NCBI GenBank assembly: GCA_963664665.2
Contig: CAXXMH010000004.1
Span: 744,001 to 808,000 of the forward strand
Reading direction: 5' to 3'
Origin: Bin55 sp963664665
GTDB taxonomy: Bacteria; Pseudomonadota; Gammaproteobacteria; Pseudomonadales; Azotimanducaceae
Length of the DNA: 64,000 nt
The position numbers were made by a program, and so were the translations under genes. Below the pieces are notes generated by a model. The model had not been told where the DNA came from. It ran no database searches and saw nothing but the letters and a program-made list of their open reading frames with translations. Shown here in pieces: positions 16,613-25,808 of this stretch. Within the stretch, counting starts at the first letter, position 1. Each line of letters begins with the position of its first letter.

Positions 16613-17482
16613 ATGAAATCACTTCATCAACTGGTGTTGCGAGCGTTAACTGCGGTAGTTGGCCTATCTCTTACGGTCTCGTGCTCAGCGGTAATTTCAG
16701 GTTTTACCAACAGTATTGCGGAGGACTTATCCGCGGCTGTTTTGTCAAGTCCTGACTTAGGTGTCGTCGAAGAAGGACTGCCTGCATACCTATTACTCGT
16801 TGATGCGCTTGTTGAAGGAAACGCCGACGATGCGTCACTGTTGAATACCGCAGCGATGCTCAACGGATCGTACGCAAGCGGATTTGTAGAAGACGAGAGC
16901 AGAAAGAAGCATTTCGCGACTAAGGCTAAGCGGCTTGCGTTGCAAGCCAGTTGTCACCACCGTACAGTTTTTTGCAACTTACTTGATGCGACATTTTCGG
17001 AATTCAGTGAGATCGTCGTAGATGCGTCTGCACGAGACATTGACTACCTATACACGCTTGCGAGCAATTGGGCAGGTTGGATTCAGGCGCACGCGGATGA
17101 TTATTTGGCGATTGCTGAATTGCCGAGAGCTAAATTTCTCATGGAACGAGTCATTCAACTCGACCCAACCTACGCGAATGGATCACCGTTTATTTATATG
17201 GGCGTCTTCGCGACGTTTCTCCCAGCGGCATTAGGCGGCGAACCCGAAGTGGGTCGGGCAAATTTCGAACGAGCAATTGAGATAAGTGATGGCGAAAATT
17301 TGTACGCAAAGTCGCTCATGGCTGAGTTGTACGCACGAGCGACGTTCGACCGCGAACTCCATGATCGTTTAATCTCGGAGGTCTTAACTGCGAATCCAGC
17401 CTCTGGCGAACTTACGCTTCAAAACGTGGTTGCACAACGACTCGCGCAGCAACTTAAGGAATCGGCCAATGAGTTTTTCTAG
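16613..17482 (+). CDS. TRAP transporter TatT-type lipoprotein component
   Basis: 289 residues from ATG 16613; an in-frame start at 16577 exists. An N-terminal signal with a lipobox-like LTVSC (Cys24) is followed by an all-helical, TPR-like body: FATKAKRLALQASC, LAIAELPRAKFLMERVIQLDPTY, FATFLPAALGGEPEVGRANFERAIEIS. This matches the T component described for TatT/TatP systems (Treponema Tp0956 family), which works with a periplasmic TRAP binding protein. It is followed, with overlap, by dctP-like, dctQ-like and dctM-like genes, confirming the assignment. The ligand is unknown, and hydrophobic ligands have been proposed for this class. Confidence 0.85.
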   Translation: MKSLHQLVLRALTAVVGLSLTVSCSAVISGFTNSIAEDLSAAVLSSPDLGVVEEGLPAYLLLVDALVEGNADDASLLNTAAMLNGSYASGFVEDESRKKHFATKAKRLALQASCHHRTVFCNLLDATFSEFSEIVVDASARDIDYLYTLASNWAGWIQAHADDYLAIAELPRAKFLMERVIQLDPTYANGSPFIYMGVFATFLPAALGGEPEVGRANFERAIEISDGENLYAKSLMAELYARATFDRELHDRLISEVLTANPASGELTLQNVVAQRLAQQLKESANEFF

Positions 17483-18488
17483 ACTCCGACATTTAGTTGT
17501 TCTACTGGTCGCGATCGCGACATTGGTCGGAACGTTCGTCTCAGCACAAACGACGTTCAAGATCGCGACTGTGTCACCAGACGGATCGGCCTGGATGAGA
17601 GATTTGCGTCGGTCTACCGGATTAATCGAGGCGCAAACCGAAGGACGTGTGACATTCCGGATCTATCCTGGCGGCGTCATGGGTGATGATCGGGCCGTGT
17701 TGCGCAAGATGCGTGCTCGACAACTGCACGGTGGCATCATGCAAACTGGTGCGCTTGAGACCGTAAGTTCCGCGGTGCAACTATATAACCTGCCGATGTA
17801 CTTTCGTGATTTTGATGAAGTCACGAAGGTACGGAAAGAAATGGATCACATCTTGATCCAAGATCTAGCGGATCACGGGTTTGAAGCGTTTGGATTCGCT
17901 GGGGTCGGGTTTGCGAATGCAATGAGTTCGAAATCCGGTACCGCGATTGCAGATGCAAGGCGTCTGAAGGTATGGGCGCCTAAAGGTGATGCAGGTGCCG
18001 TGAGATTACTCGACGCATTCGGTATCGTGCCGATCCCGTTGTCATTGGTTGACGTACTCGCGGGTCTCCAGACTGGATTGATCGATACGGTCGCCGCACC
18101 ACCGACAGCGGCGATCGTGCTGCAGTGGCATACCCAGCTCGACTACATTCTGGACCTGCCATTCATGTATATCTACAGTGTTTTTCTGCTTGATTCGCGT
18201 CAATTCGCTCGTCTCTCTCCAGAGGATCAGACATTGACTCGAGAGACGCTTGGAACGTTTCTCTCGAGGGTCGAGCAGCAAAACTACGCGGATCACGATC
18301 AAGCACTTAACGCGCTTGAACGTCAAGGTCTGACGGTGCTTCAACCGACTGATGAGGAAGTTGCCGAGTGGCGCGCCGCGGCAGCACGGGCCGCCACTGC
18401 GTGGGTTGAGAGTGACATTCTTCTAGCTGAGCACGTCCAACAATTAGAGGAAACGGTGGCTCGTCACCGTGAGTCCACTGCTAAATAG
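17469..18488 (+). CDS. dctP: TRAP transporter substrate-binding protein (DctP family)
   Basis: 339 residues from ATG 17469, which overlaps the T-component gene by 14 bp. It has a cleavable signal peptide (LVVLLVAIATLVGTFVSAQ) and then TTFKIATVSPDGSAWMRDLR, the opening of DctP-type periplasmic binding proteins. The conserved Arg region is VTFRIYPGGVMGDDRAVLRKM, and LKVWAPKGDA corresponds to the ligand-carboxylate arginine strand, here with Lys/Trp instead of the common R-V-x. It delivers a substrate, often an organic acid, to the DctQM channel encoded next. Confidence 0.92.
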   Translation: MSFSRLRHLVVLLVAIATLVGTFVSAQTTFKIATVSPDGSAWMRDLRRSTGLIEAQTEGRVTFRIYPGGVMGDDRAVLRKMRARQLHGGIMQTGALETVSSAVQLYNLPMYFRDFDEVTKVRKEMDHILIQDLADHGFEAFGFAGVGFANAMSSKSGTAIADARRLKVWAPKGDAGAVRLLDAFGIVPIPLSLVDVLAGLQTGLIDTVAAPPTAAIVLQWHTQLDYILDLPFMYIYSVFLLDSRQFARLSPEDQTLTRETLGTFLSRVEQQNYADHDQALNALERQGLTVLQPTDEEVAEWRAAAARAATAWVESDILLAEHVQQLEETVARHRESTAK

Positions 18489-18942
18489 GTTAGCGCGACT
18501 ACTTCGTTGGACCGGTAACGCATTACTGGTCGGATTGTTCTTAACCATGCTGATCGTCGCCGCGATGCAGGTGATCGCGCGACAGTTTGGACTTGGGTTT
18601 TACTGGGGCGATGATCTGGTACGAATGGCCGTGCTGTGGGTAACGATGGTCGGCGCTGTCGTCGCGATTGGCGACAGTAAGCACATTCGGATCGATTTGA
18701 TCGATAGTTTGTTGAGTGACGGTGCGAGACGTTTTGTACAGTCGTTCTCATATATCGCGACTGCAGTCATATGTGCAATCTTCGGTTACTACTCGCTCGA
18801 CATGGTTGGGTGGGACTACGTGGATGGTACTCCCGGAGTAGGTCAAGCACCAGCCTGGATATTCGAAACCGTGATTCCAGGTTCAGCCTTTCTAATGACG
18901 CTACGGTTCACGGTGCAGGCATTCGTAAAACCCTCGACATGA
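18469..18942 (+). CDS. dctQ: TRAP transporter small membrane subunit (DctQ family)
   Basis: 157 residues starting at GTG inside the end of dctP (20-bp overlap). Four hydrophobic helices are visible; the second includes ARQFGLGFYWGDDLVRMAVLWVT, a typical DctQ motif, followed by AIGDSKHIRIDLI. It forms the membrane complex with DctM, whose ATG overlaps this stop by 4 bases. Confidence 0.92.
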   Translation: MSPLLNRLARLLRWTGNALLVGLFLTMLIVAAMQVIARQFGLGFYWGDDLVRMAVLWVTMVGAVVAIGDSKHIRIDLIDSLLSDGARRFVQSFSYIATAVICAIFGYYSLDMVGWDYVDGTPGVGQAPAWIFETVIPGSAFLMTLRFTVQAFVKPST

Positions 18943-20210
18943 CCTGGATCGCAATCGCTCTGCTGACAGCCCTTGCGTTCATCGGTGTGCCGTTGTTTGC
19001 AGTGGTTCTGGCCGGAGCGATGCTTGGGTTTATCGCATCTGGTGTCGACCTATCGGTGGTCGCGTTAGAGGTCTATCGGATCGCCGATACACCATTGCTT
19101 GTTTCGCTTCCGCTCTTTACGTTTGCGGGTTACCTCATGACCGCGAGTAATTCAGCGCAACGATTGATGGCGTTAACCAGTGCTCTGTTTGGATGGATGC
19201 CAGCTGGTCTTGCCATCGTGGGATTCGTTGCATGCGCCGTATTCACAGCGTTGACTGGGGCATCCGGTGTCACGATCGTGGCGATTGGCGCGTTACTGTT
19301 TCCTATGCTCGTGAAAGCAGGCTACAACGGGCGATTTAGCTTAGGTATGGTCACGACGTCAGGTAGCCTCGGTGTTCTAATCGTTCCGTCGGTTCCGCTG
19401 ATTTTGTACGGTGTCATAGCGCAACAAATCGACGTAGGAGTCTCGTTCACTATTCCGCAATTGTTTCTCGCCGGCATGGTGCCCGTGTTGCTCATGTTGC
19501 TTGCACTCATCGTGTATACGATGTGGAGTCAAAGAGGTGTTGAGCGTACGGCATTTTCATTTCATGCCGTGAAAGTTGCATTTTGGGATGCCAGATACGA
19601 AATTCCGCTGCCGTTTGTCATTCTCGGTGCGATTTATTCGGGATTTTTCGCAATTTCGGAAGCTGCCGCGATCACCGCACTTTATGTGCTAATCGTTGAG
19701 GTATTTCTATATCGCGAGGTGTCCCTCCGGCAGTTGCCAAGCGTGATTCGTGAGTCAATGGTTATGGTCGGTAGCATCATTTTGATACTGGGCGCGGCGC
19801 TCGCGCTCACTGGATATTTCGTTGATGCACAAATCCCTCAATATCTATTCGAATTCATCCACGAGCGTGTAAGCAATCCGATTGTGTTTCTGATCTTGCT
19901 TAATCTGTTGCTCCTGGTCTTAGGCGCATTCCTTGACGTGTTCTCAGCTACGGTGATCATGGTTCCGTTGATACTTCCGATCGCTGCTCAATACGGAATC
20001 CATCCACTTCACTTAGGGGTCATTTTTATTGCCAACCTGCAAATTGGCTATTTCACGCCGCCAATTGGCATGAACTTATTTATCGCGAGCTATCGTTTCG
20101 AGCGTCCTCTGCTTGAGCTCTATCGAGCGTGTTTGCCGTTCATGATTGTCCTTTTGATCGTGCTTTTACTGATAACCTATATCCCGTCGCTCTCGCTTTG
20201 GTTCTTGTAG
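18939..20210 (+). CDS. dctM: TRAP transporter large permease (DctM family)
   Basis: 423 residues from ATG 18939; the frame is open far upstream but that region is dctQ. It begins MTWIAIALLTALAFIGVPLF and has about twelve helices. Family motifs include AVFTALTGASGVTIVAIGALLFPML, TTSGSLGVLIVPSVPLI, and near the C-terminus LGVIFIANLQIGYFTPPIGMNLF. It is the Na+ or H+ coupled symporter subunit. It closes the TatT-DctP-DctQ-DctM operon; galU starts 9 bp later and may be read through. Confidence 0.95.
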   Translation: MTWIAIALLTALAFIGVPLFAVVLAGAMLGFIASGVDLSVVALEVYRIADTPLLVSLPLFTFAGYLMTASNSAQRLMALTSALFGWMPAGLAIVGFVACAVFTALTGASGVTIVAIGALLFPMLVKAGYNGRFSLGMVTTSGSLGVLIVPSVPLILYGVIAQQIDVGVSFTIPQLFLAGMVPVLLMLLALIVYTMWSQRGVERTAFSFHAVKVAFWDARYEIPLPFVILGAIYSGFFAISEAAAITALYVLIVEVFLYREVSLRQLPSVIRESMVMVGSIILILGAALALTGYFVDAQIPQYLFEFIHERVSNPIVFLILLNLLLLVLGAFLDVFSATVIMVPLILPIAAQYGIHPLHLGVIFIANLQIGYFTPPIGMNLFIASYRFERPLLELYRACLPFMIVLLIVLLLITYIPSLSLWFL

Positions 20211-20219
20211 CTTTACGCT

Positions 20220-21062
20220 GTGGTCAATAGATGCTTGTTTTTAGTCGCCGGATTCGGGACGCGATTCCTTCCTGCGACGAAAGCCATGCCTAAGGAAATG
20301 ATGCCGATACTAGACAAACCACTCGTCCAGTACGGCGTTGAGGAAGCACTGGTTGCCGGTATGTCGGAGATTTGCTTCGTCACTGGCCGGAACAAGCGAG
20401 CGATCGAAGATCATTTCGACGACAACGTCGAGTTGGACTTCCACGTCAAAGACACGGCAAGAGAAGAAGCACTCGATGAAATCCGCAAGCTCATGAGCAA
20501 ATGTCGGTTTTCGTACACTCGACAAGCGCGGATGCTCGGAACTGGACACGCGGTCAAACGAGGTCAAATTCTCACCGGCGATGACCCTTTCGGCGTGGTA
20601 CTGTCTGACGACTTGTGTTTTGGGACTGATCGCAACGTACTTCAGCAGCTACTTGACGTATACGAACGACATCGATGTTCAGTTGTCGCTGTGCAGGAAG
20701 TTCCGCCAGAACTATCGGATCGTTACGGCATCGTCGCTGGGGATTGGATTGAGGATGGCTTAGTCGATGTCACGTCGCTGATCGAAAAACCCGCCGCTGC
20801 CGATGCGCCTTCGAATTTAGGTATCGTTGGTAGATACATTCTGACACCCGACATCTATAAGGCGCTAGACCAAATTCAACCTGGTGTGAGTGGCGAATAC
20901 CAACTCACGGACGCAATTGATTTACTGGCAAAGGAACAACGAGTATTGGCATGTCGATTCCACGGCAAACGCTTTGACTGTGGCTCGCTGGAGGGTTTCG
21001 TCTCGGCGACGAACTACTGCTATCGGTTACGCTACGGTAGATTGCCAGATCCTGAGTGTTAA
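20220..21062 (+). CDS. galU: UTP--glucose-1-phosphate uridylyltransferase GalU
   Basis: 280 residues starting at GTG. The N-terminal nucleotide-binding motif VAGFGTRFLPATKAMPKEM is diagnostic, with VQYGVEEA, LGTGHAVKRG, DDLCFG and IEKPAAADAPS following. It makes UDP-glucose from UTP and glucose-1-phosphate for lipopolysaccharide, exopolysaccharide or glycolipid synthesis. It follows the TRAP operon on the same strand and precedes the envelope cluster by 27 bp. Confidence 0.96.
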   Translation: MVNRCLFLVAGFGTRFLPATKAMPKEMMPILDKPLVQYGVEEALVAGMSEICFVTGRNKRAIEDHFDDNVELDFHVKDTAREEALDEIRKLMSKCRFSYTRQARMLGTGHAVKRGQILTGDDPFGVVLSDDLCFGTDRNVLQQLLDVYERHRCSVVAVQEVPPELSDRYGIVAGDWIEDGLVDVTSLIEKPAAADAPSNLGIVGRYILTPDIYKALDQIQPGVSGEYQLTDAIDLLAKEQRVLACRFHGKRFDCGSLEGFVSATNYCYRLRYGRLPDPEC

Positions 21063-21089
21063 TCGCTCAAATAGCCTGTCTAAGCGACC

Positions 21090-21683
21090 ATGATCGAACA
21101 ACTGATGAACGGCGGCTGGGTGATGGTGCCTCTAGCGGCACTCAGTGTCTTGGCATTGGCCATCTGTCTCAATCGATTCTGGGTGTTGGCATCTGAACGT
21201 GTGTTTCCTTCGGAGATTCAGTCGAGCTTAACGCGCACTGAGCTGCTCAAGTTAGCTGATGAGCGAGGTCAATCAAGCTCACTTCAAAATATCGTCGCGG
21301 GGATTTTGAATAACCGTGACGGCGGTATCGATAACGCTATGTCTGCGTTGGAGGACGCGTTAATTACCGAAGTTCAGCGGTTAGAACGTTACCTGACAAC
21401 CCTTGGCACTATAGCCTCTATCTCGCCTTTACTTGGCCTATTAGGCACGGTGTTAGGAATGATTGAGGTTTTCAACGCTCTAAACGAAACGGGCGCGCGT
21501 GACGCTGGTGTGTTTTCCGGTGGTATAGGAGAAGCCCTCATTACCACAGCGTTCGGTCTTTGTGTCGCGATACCGTCATTGGTTTGCCATCGGCATTTTC
21601 AACGCCGAGTTGACGAATTTAGCCAGCAACTCGAACAGGAAGGTCGGCTATTGATTAACAGGCTCTTTAGGGCCGAGTTGTAA
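21090..21683 (+). CDS. exbB: ExbB/TolQ-type proton channel protein
   Basis: 197 residues. It starts MIEQLMNGGWVMVPLAALSV with the first helix. The central TTLGTIASISPLLGLLGTVLGMIEVF is the highly conserved MotA/TolQ/ExbB pore segment, and GGIGEALITTAFGLCVAIPSLV the third helix. With ExbD it converts proton motive force to mechanical work for TonB-dependent transport. Placement directly before exbD-msbA-lpxK-kdsB is the same as in Pseudomonas-like genomes. Confidence 0.93.
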   Translation: MIEQLMNGGWVMVPLAALSVLALAICLNRFWVLASERVFPSEIQSSLTRTELLKLADERGQSSSLQNIVAGILNNRDGGIDNAMSALEDALITEVQRLERYLTTLGTIASISPLLGLLGTVLGMIEVFNALNETGARDAGVFSGGIGEALITTAFGLCVAIPSLVCHRHFQRRVDEFSQQLEQEGRLLINRLFRAEL

Positions 21684-22099
21684 TGAAATCTCGCCAGCGC
21701 CGCAATGATGCGATTGGGATTGAAATCGCGCCGTTAATTGACATCGTTTTTATCCTGCTCATCTTCTTTGTAGTAAGTTCGACGTTCATCCGCGAAAATG
21801 TGCTTGAAATCGAGTTGCCTCCTTCGCAGAGTACAGACTATGCGCCCTTGGACGAAACGATCGAGGTCGTCATAACTGCCAACAATGAGATTCGAATCGG
21901 TGAAAGATTGATTCCCGCGGCGACGGTAGCGACCCTAATGGTGGAACTGGAAAATCGTGTCGCGGTCGCCAATATGGGACGCATAGTCGTGCGCGCCGAC
22001 GCGAAGTCGCTTCACGAAACTGTGGTTCTTGTCCTTGACGCCGCGAATCTGCTCGGATTGACTCAGGTCAGCATCGTAACGGTGCAAGCGAATGACTGA
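21683..22099 (+). CDS. exbD: ExbD/TolR-type biopolymer transport protein
   Basis: 138 residues. A single N-terminal helix IEIAPLIDIVFILLIFFVVSS carries the essential Asp, followed by a periplasmic domain (IELPPSQ, VVRADAKSLHETVVLVLDAA). Its start overlaps the exbB stop by 1 base, and its end overlaps the next gene by 8 bases. Subunit of the ExbB-ExbD proton channel. Confidence 0.93.
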   Translation: MKSRQRRNDAIGIEIAPLIDIVFILLIFFVVSSTFIRENVLEIELPPSQSTDYAPLDETIEVVITANNEIRIGERLIPAATVATLMVELENRVAVANMGRIVVRADAKSLHETVVLVLDAANLLGLTQVSIVTVQAND

Positions 22100-24977
22100 T
22101 CAGTCGCGACGCGACTTCGCGACGTATCGACGACTGCTTGGATATCTCCGGGGTCGGGAGTGGTACTTTGTTGCAGCGATCATTGGCTACGTACTTGCCG
22201 CGTACTCAGAGGTCGTGTTTGCCCAGACGCTAGGCGTGATTGTGGATGTCTTCGACCCAACTGCAAAGGCATCTGCTGCCGTGACACGAGGCGAATGGTT
22301 GGTGTCTTTGCCCGTGTTGGCACTGAAGCTTGAGTGGCAATACTGGATGATTTTTCCTCTCTTAATTGGCGTAGCTGCGCTTGTTCGCGCTTTCGGCGCA
22401 ATTGTTGGCGAGTACTTGCTCGCCACTGTTTCACTCAATCTGATCCACCAAATACGATGCGATCTCTTTAATCGCTTGCTCGTATTACCGGTGAGTTATT
22501 TCGATCGCAACTCCCAAGGGTCGATCTTGAATCGACTGACCGATACAGCACAGAAACTTCGTGATACCGTAACCGAGGTGTTGAGAATCCTTCTCCAAGA
22601 TGGGTTCAAGTTGATTGTTTTAGTAATCACATTAATCAGTCTCAGCGGCCGACTCACGTTACTGTTTGCAGTTACGCTACCCGTCGTGTGGGTCATTGTG
22701 CGAATCGCATCCAAACGGTTCCGGAGTACGAGTGAGAACATTCAGACTTCGATGGGTGAAGTTACCCAAGTTGGCCACGAAGCGGTTGGTGGCCACAAGC
22801 TCATTCGAACGTTTGGCGCACAAGAACACGAACGACGGCGATTCTTCAATGCAAGTCTGTCGAACCGGCGGCAGAACGTGCGCATGGTCGCAACCAAAGC
22901 CGTCAGTAGTCAGTCCATTCAAATGTTCGTTGGGATTGTGCTCGGTGTGCTGATGGGGTTGCTGTTTCTCCCCGAGGTTAGCGCAGGGATGACTACCGGT
23001 AACTTGGTGACATATATTGCGATCGCGGGAGTACTTGTTCAACCGGTGAAACGGCTTTCGGATCTGAATGCACGCATTCAAACTGGTCTGGCCGCAGCGG
23101 ATGAGATATTTGCGCAGATTGACCAAACCGAAGAGCAGGATTCAGGTCGTGAAGAGCGCGATACCGTATCAGGTCTCGTCGAGTTTCGCGGAGTCTCGTT
23201 TGGCTATGACCGTGGCGAAGAGGATGTTCTGACGGATATTTCTTTCCAGATAGAAGCGGGTCAAACCTTAGCGATTGTTGGTGCATCGGGTAGTGGTAAG
23301 TCCACTTTGATTGAAGTGCTCATGGGTTTCTATCAGCCACATCAGGGAGAGATTTTGATTGACGGCATCCCGACGCACGAATTTACGAAACAAAATCTTC
23401 GCAAGCATCTGGCGTTAGTGAGTCAAGATATTTTCTTGTTCAATGACACGCTGCATGCAAATATCGCGTATGGGGAACTGGAAGCCGTTTCAGATGAGGC
23501 AATAGATTCAGCCCTTGAACGCGCTCGTGTTAAACGGTTTGTCGATTCACTGCCACATGGTCTGAATACCACAGTCGGCGATCGAGGTACCACACTTTCG
23601 CGGGGTCAACGCCAGCGAATCGCGATTGCCCGCGCTCTGCTGAAGGACGCCCCGATACTGATTTTGGATGAGGCTACTTCCGCGCTTGATCCAGAGTCCG
23701 AGGCGATTGTTCAAGCCGCATTGAACGAAGCAATGAAGGGTCGAACGACGATCATCGTTGCTCATCGCTTGTCGACGATTGTCCACGCAGACCATATCTT
23801 GGTGGTCGAGGACGGGCGAATCGCAGAAGAAGGGACGCATCGCGATTTACTAGCGCAACACGGGCGCTACGCCAAGCTCTTCGAAAGAGTAGATGGCGAA
23901 TTGAGCACGACCAACGTCGTAGAGAAACCTGTCACGCGTATTAGGCCTGTCGCGACTGAACCTGTTGGAGCTTCGGGGAGATTGCTTGATGCGTGGTATG
24001 GTGACAAAAAGTGGGTTAGATCCCTGACGCCGGCATCATGGGTATATGGCAGGCTCGTGCGCCAACGACGCCGACGAATGAGTTCGAACGTGTGGGTGCC
24101 TCCTGTGCCTCTGCTCGTAGTCGGCAATATTTCGTTAGGAGGTACGGGCAAGACGCCATTGGTGATCTGGCTTGCGAACTGGCTACAAAAAGCAGGAAAA
24201 CGAGTTGGCGTCGTTAGTCGAGGATACAAGGGTTCGGGAAGTTTTCCATCCCTCGTGCAACCAGATTCCAACATTCTGGATGTCGGCGATGAGGCGCCGC
24301 TCATTGCAGAACGTGCGAAGTGTGCGATGGTCGTGGATCCGGACCGGGTACGCGGCGTGAAATATCTTTTGGAGAATCACGAAATCGATGTCGTGCTTAG
24401 CGATGACGGTTTACAGCACTACGCAATGGGACGGCATCTCGAAATCGCTGTCATCGATGGTGCTCGCGGATTAGGCAATGGTCTGCTTTTACCAGCCGGT
24501 CCGTTACGTGAGCCAACACGACGACTGAGCGAGGTGGACTGGGTTATTTCGAATGGACCAAACTCACGTGCGGTCGGTATGGTCGATGACGTGATGCACG
24601 TCGTACCTACGCGTTTCGTCAATATTTACTCGCAGGAAAGTCTGGGTGTTGAGGCGTTTGCAGAACGCTTCGATAACGTCATACACACGTACTCGGCGAT
24701 CGGCAATCCCAGTCGTTTTGAAAACACACTACGCCAGCTCGGTTTCGCACCTATTTCGCATGAATTTCCTGATCATTCCTTATTCCGAGAGTCGGACATT
24801 CAACACCACGTCGATGATGTAATCGTGGTCACAGAAAAAGACTGGCGCAAAATCCGACCACTACAGTTTCAATCGGAAAACGTTTGGTATCTTGAAGTTT
24901 CGGTATCGTTCGAGCGCGCGGTGGATGATCGACTAACGTCGCTATTTCGATCGAAAGAAGTCGATGTGCAAACATGA
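22092..24977 (+). CDS. msbA-lpxK: MsbA-LpxK fusion: lipid A flippase joined to tetraacyldisaccharide 4'-kinase
   Basis: 961 residues in one uninterrupted frame. Residues about 1-340 form an ABC exporter membrane domain; about 360-600 the nucleotide-binding domain, with Walker A GASGSGKST (397-405), signature LSRGQ (502-506) and Walker B ILDEATSALD (Asp526, Glu527). After a short linker (about 600-628), residues about 629-961 are LpxK: LLDAWYGDKKW, then P-loop SLGGTGKTP (681-689) and LSDDGLQHY. LpxK phosphorylates the 4' position of the lipid A disaccharide; MsbA flips lipid A-core across the inner membrane. In E. coli and most relatives these are separate adjacent genes, so this is a true gene fusion or loss of the intervening stop. 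kdsB overlaps by 4 bases. Confidence 0.95.
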   Translation: MTDQSRRDFATYRRLLGYLRGREWYFVAAIIGYVLAAYSEVVFAQTLGVIVDVFDPTAKASAAVTRGEWLVSLPVLALKLEWQYWMIFPLLIGVAALVRAFGAIVGEYLLATVSLNLIHQIRCDLFNRLLVLPVSYFDRNSQGSILNRLTDTAQKLRDTVTEVLRILLQDGFKLIVLVITLISLSGRLTLLFAVTLPVVWVIVRIASKRFRSTSENIQTSMGEVTQVGHEAVGGHKLIRTFGAQEHERRRFFNASLSNRRQNVRMVATKAVSSQSIQMFVGIVLGVLMGLLFLPEVSAGMTTGNLVTYIAIAGVLVQPVKRLSDLNARIQTGLAAADEIFAQIDQTEEQDSGREERDTVSGLVEFRGVSFGYDRGEEDVLTDISFQIEAGQTLAIVGASGSGKSTLIEVLMGFYQPHQGEILIDGIPTHEFTKQNLRKHLALVSQDIFLFNDTLHANIAYGELEAVSDEAIDSALERARVKRFVDSLPHGLNTTVGDRGTTLSRGQRQRIAIARALLKDAPILILDEATSALDPESEAIVQAALNEAMKGRTTIIVAHRLSTIVHADHILVVEDGRIAEEGTHRDLLAQHGRYAKLFERVDGELSTTNVVEKPVTRIRPVATEPVGASGRLLDAWYGDKKWVRSLTPASWVYGRLVRQRRRRMSSNVWVPPVPLLVVGNISLGGTGKTPLVIWLANWLQKAGKRVGVVSRGYKGSGSFPSLVQPDSNILDVGDEAPLIAERAKCAMVVDPDRVRGVKYLLENHEIDVVLSDDGLQHYAMGRHLEIAVIDGARGLGNGLLLPAGPLREPTRRLSEVDWVISNGPNSRAVGMVDDVMHVVPTRFVNIYSQESLGVEAFAERFDNVIHTYSAIGNPSRFENTLRQLGFAPISHEFPDHSLFRESDIQHHVDDVIVVTEKDWRKIRPLQFQSENVWYLEVSVSFERAVDDRLTSLFRSKEVDVQT

Positions 24978-25750
24978 GTGACTCGGCTGGGTTTATCGTC
25001 GTCATTCCATCGCGATTCGGTTCAACCAGACTGCCGGGCAAGCCGTTAATCGACTTACACGGTAAGCCAATGATCGAACACGTGATTGAGCGCGCGCTTG
25101 CATCGGAAGCCGCTGAAGTAATTGTGGCGACGGATGATCAAAGAATCGTGGAAGCCATCAAAGTCGATGGCGCAAGAGTAGTTCTCACGTCCTCCGCGCA
25201 CCAATCCGGCACGGATCGCATTTGGGAGGCGATTGCCGATGTGGATCTAGCGGACGAAGCGGTGGTAGTTAATGTTCAAGGTGATGAGCCTTTAATCCCA
25301 CCGACCGTGATTAACCAAGCCGCTAATCTAGTGAGTCAAGTGCCAGACTGTGGTGTCGCCACGCTTTGCGAAGCCATGCGTGACACGCGTGACATTTTCA
25401 ACCCAAACGCCGTGAAAGTAGTGGCGGATACGCAAGGACGAGCGCTGTATTTCTCGAGGGCACCGATTCCTTGGGAACGCGGCAGATTTGATATGAATGA
25501 AATGCCGCCAGATGGGAAAGGTTGGTTTCGACATCTAGGCATCTACGCATTCAAACGATGGGCTCTTAAACGCTTTGTGTCACTTCCCCGGAGTAGGCTA
25601 GAGGACCTTGAGTCGCTTGAACAATTGCGCTTGTTGGAGAACGGCGTTTCGATTGCGATAGCAGAGAGCGTTGTGGCGATCCCAGCGGGTGTTGATACCC
25701 AAGAAGACGTCGATAGAGTACGCGAGTATTTAAAAAGCGAAGTCGCGTGA
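24974..25750 (+). CDS. kdsB: 3-deoxy-manno-octulosonate cytidylyltransferase KdsB
   Basis: 258 residues, typical length. The motif FIVVIPSRFGSTRLPGKPL with the following DLHGKPMIEHV is the CTP-binding signature, with VVNVQGDEPLI and the C-terminal IPAGVDTQEDVDRV also diagnostic. It activates KDO with CTP for lipopolysaccharide inner-core synthesis. Start overlaps the lpxK stop (ATGA). The ycaR/Trm112-like gene that often lies between lpxK and kdsB is missing. Confidence 0.97.
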   Translation: MSDSAGFIVVIPSRFGSTRLPGKPLIDLHGKPMIEHVIERALASEAAEVIVATDDQRIVEAIKVDGARVVLTSSAHQSGTDRIWEAIADVDLADEAVVVNVQGDEPLIPPTVINQAANLVSQVPDCGVATLCEAMRDTRDIFNPNAVKVVADTQGRALYFSRAPIPWERGRFDMNEMPPDGKGWFRHLGIYAFKRWALKRFVSLPRSRLEDLESLEQLRLLENGVSIAIAESVVAIPAGVDTQEDVDRVREYLKSEVA

Positions 25751-25808
25751 GCACTCTCATTATCTGTTCGATAATGTAACTTAAATTCGAGAAAGGCTTG
25801 TTGATGCT

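Noticed and set aside
25758..25776. Hairpin CATTATC-tgttc-GATAATG after kdsB
   Set aside because: AT-rich 7-bp stem without a T-run; too weak to call a terminator.
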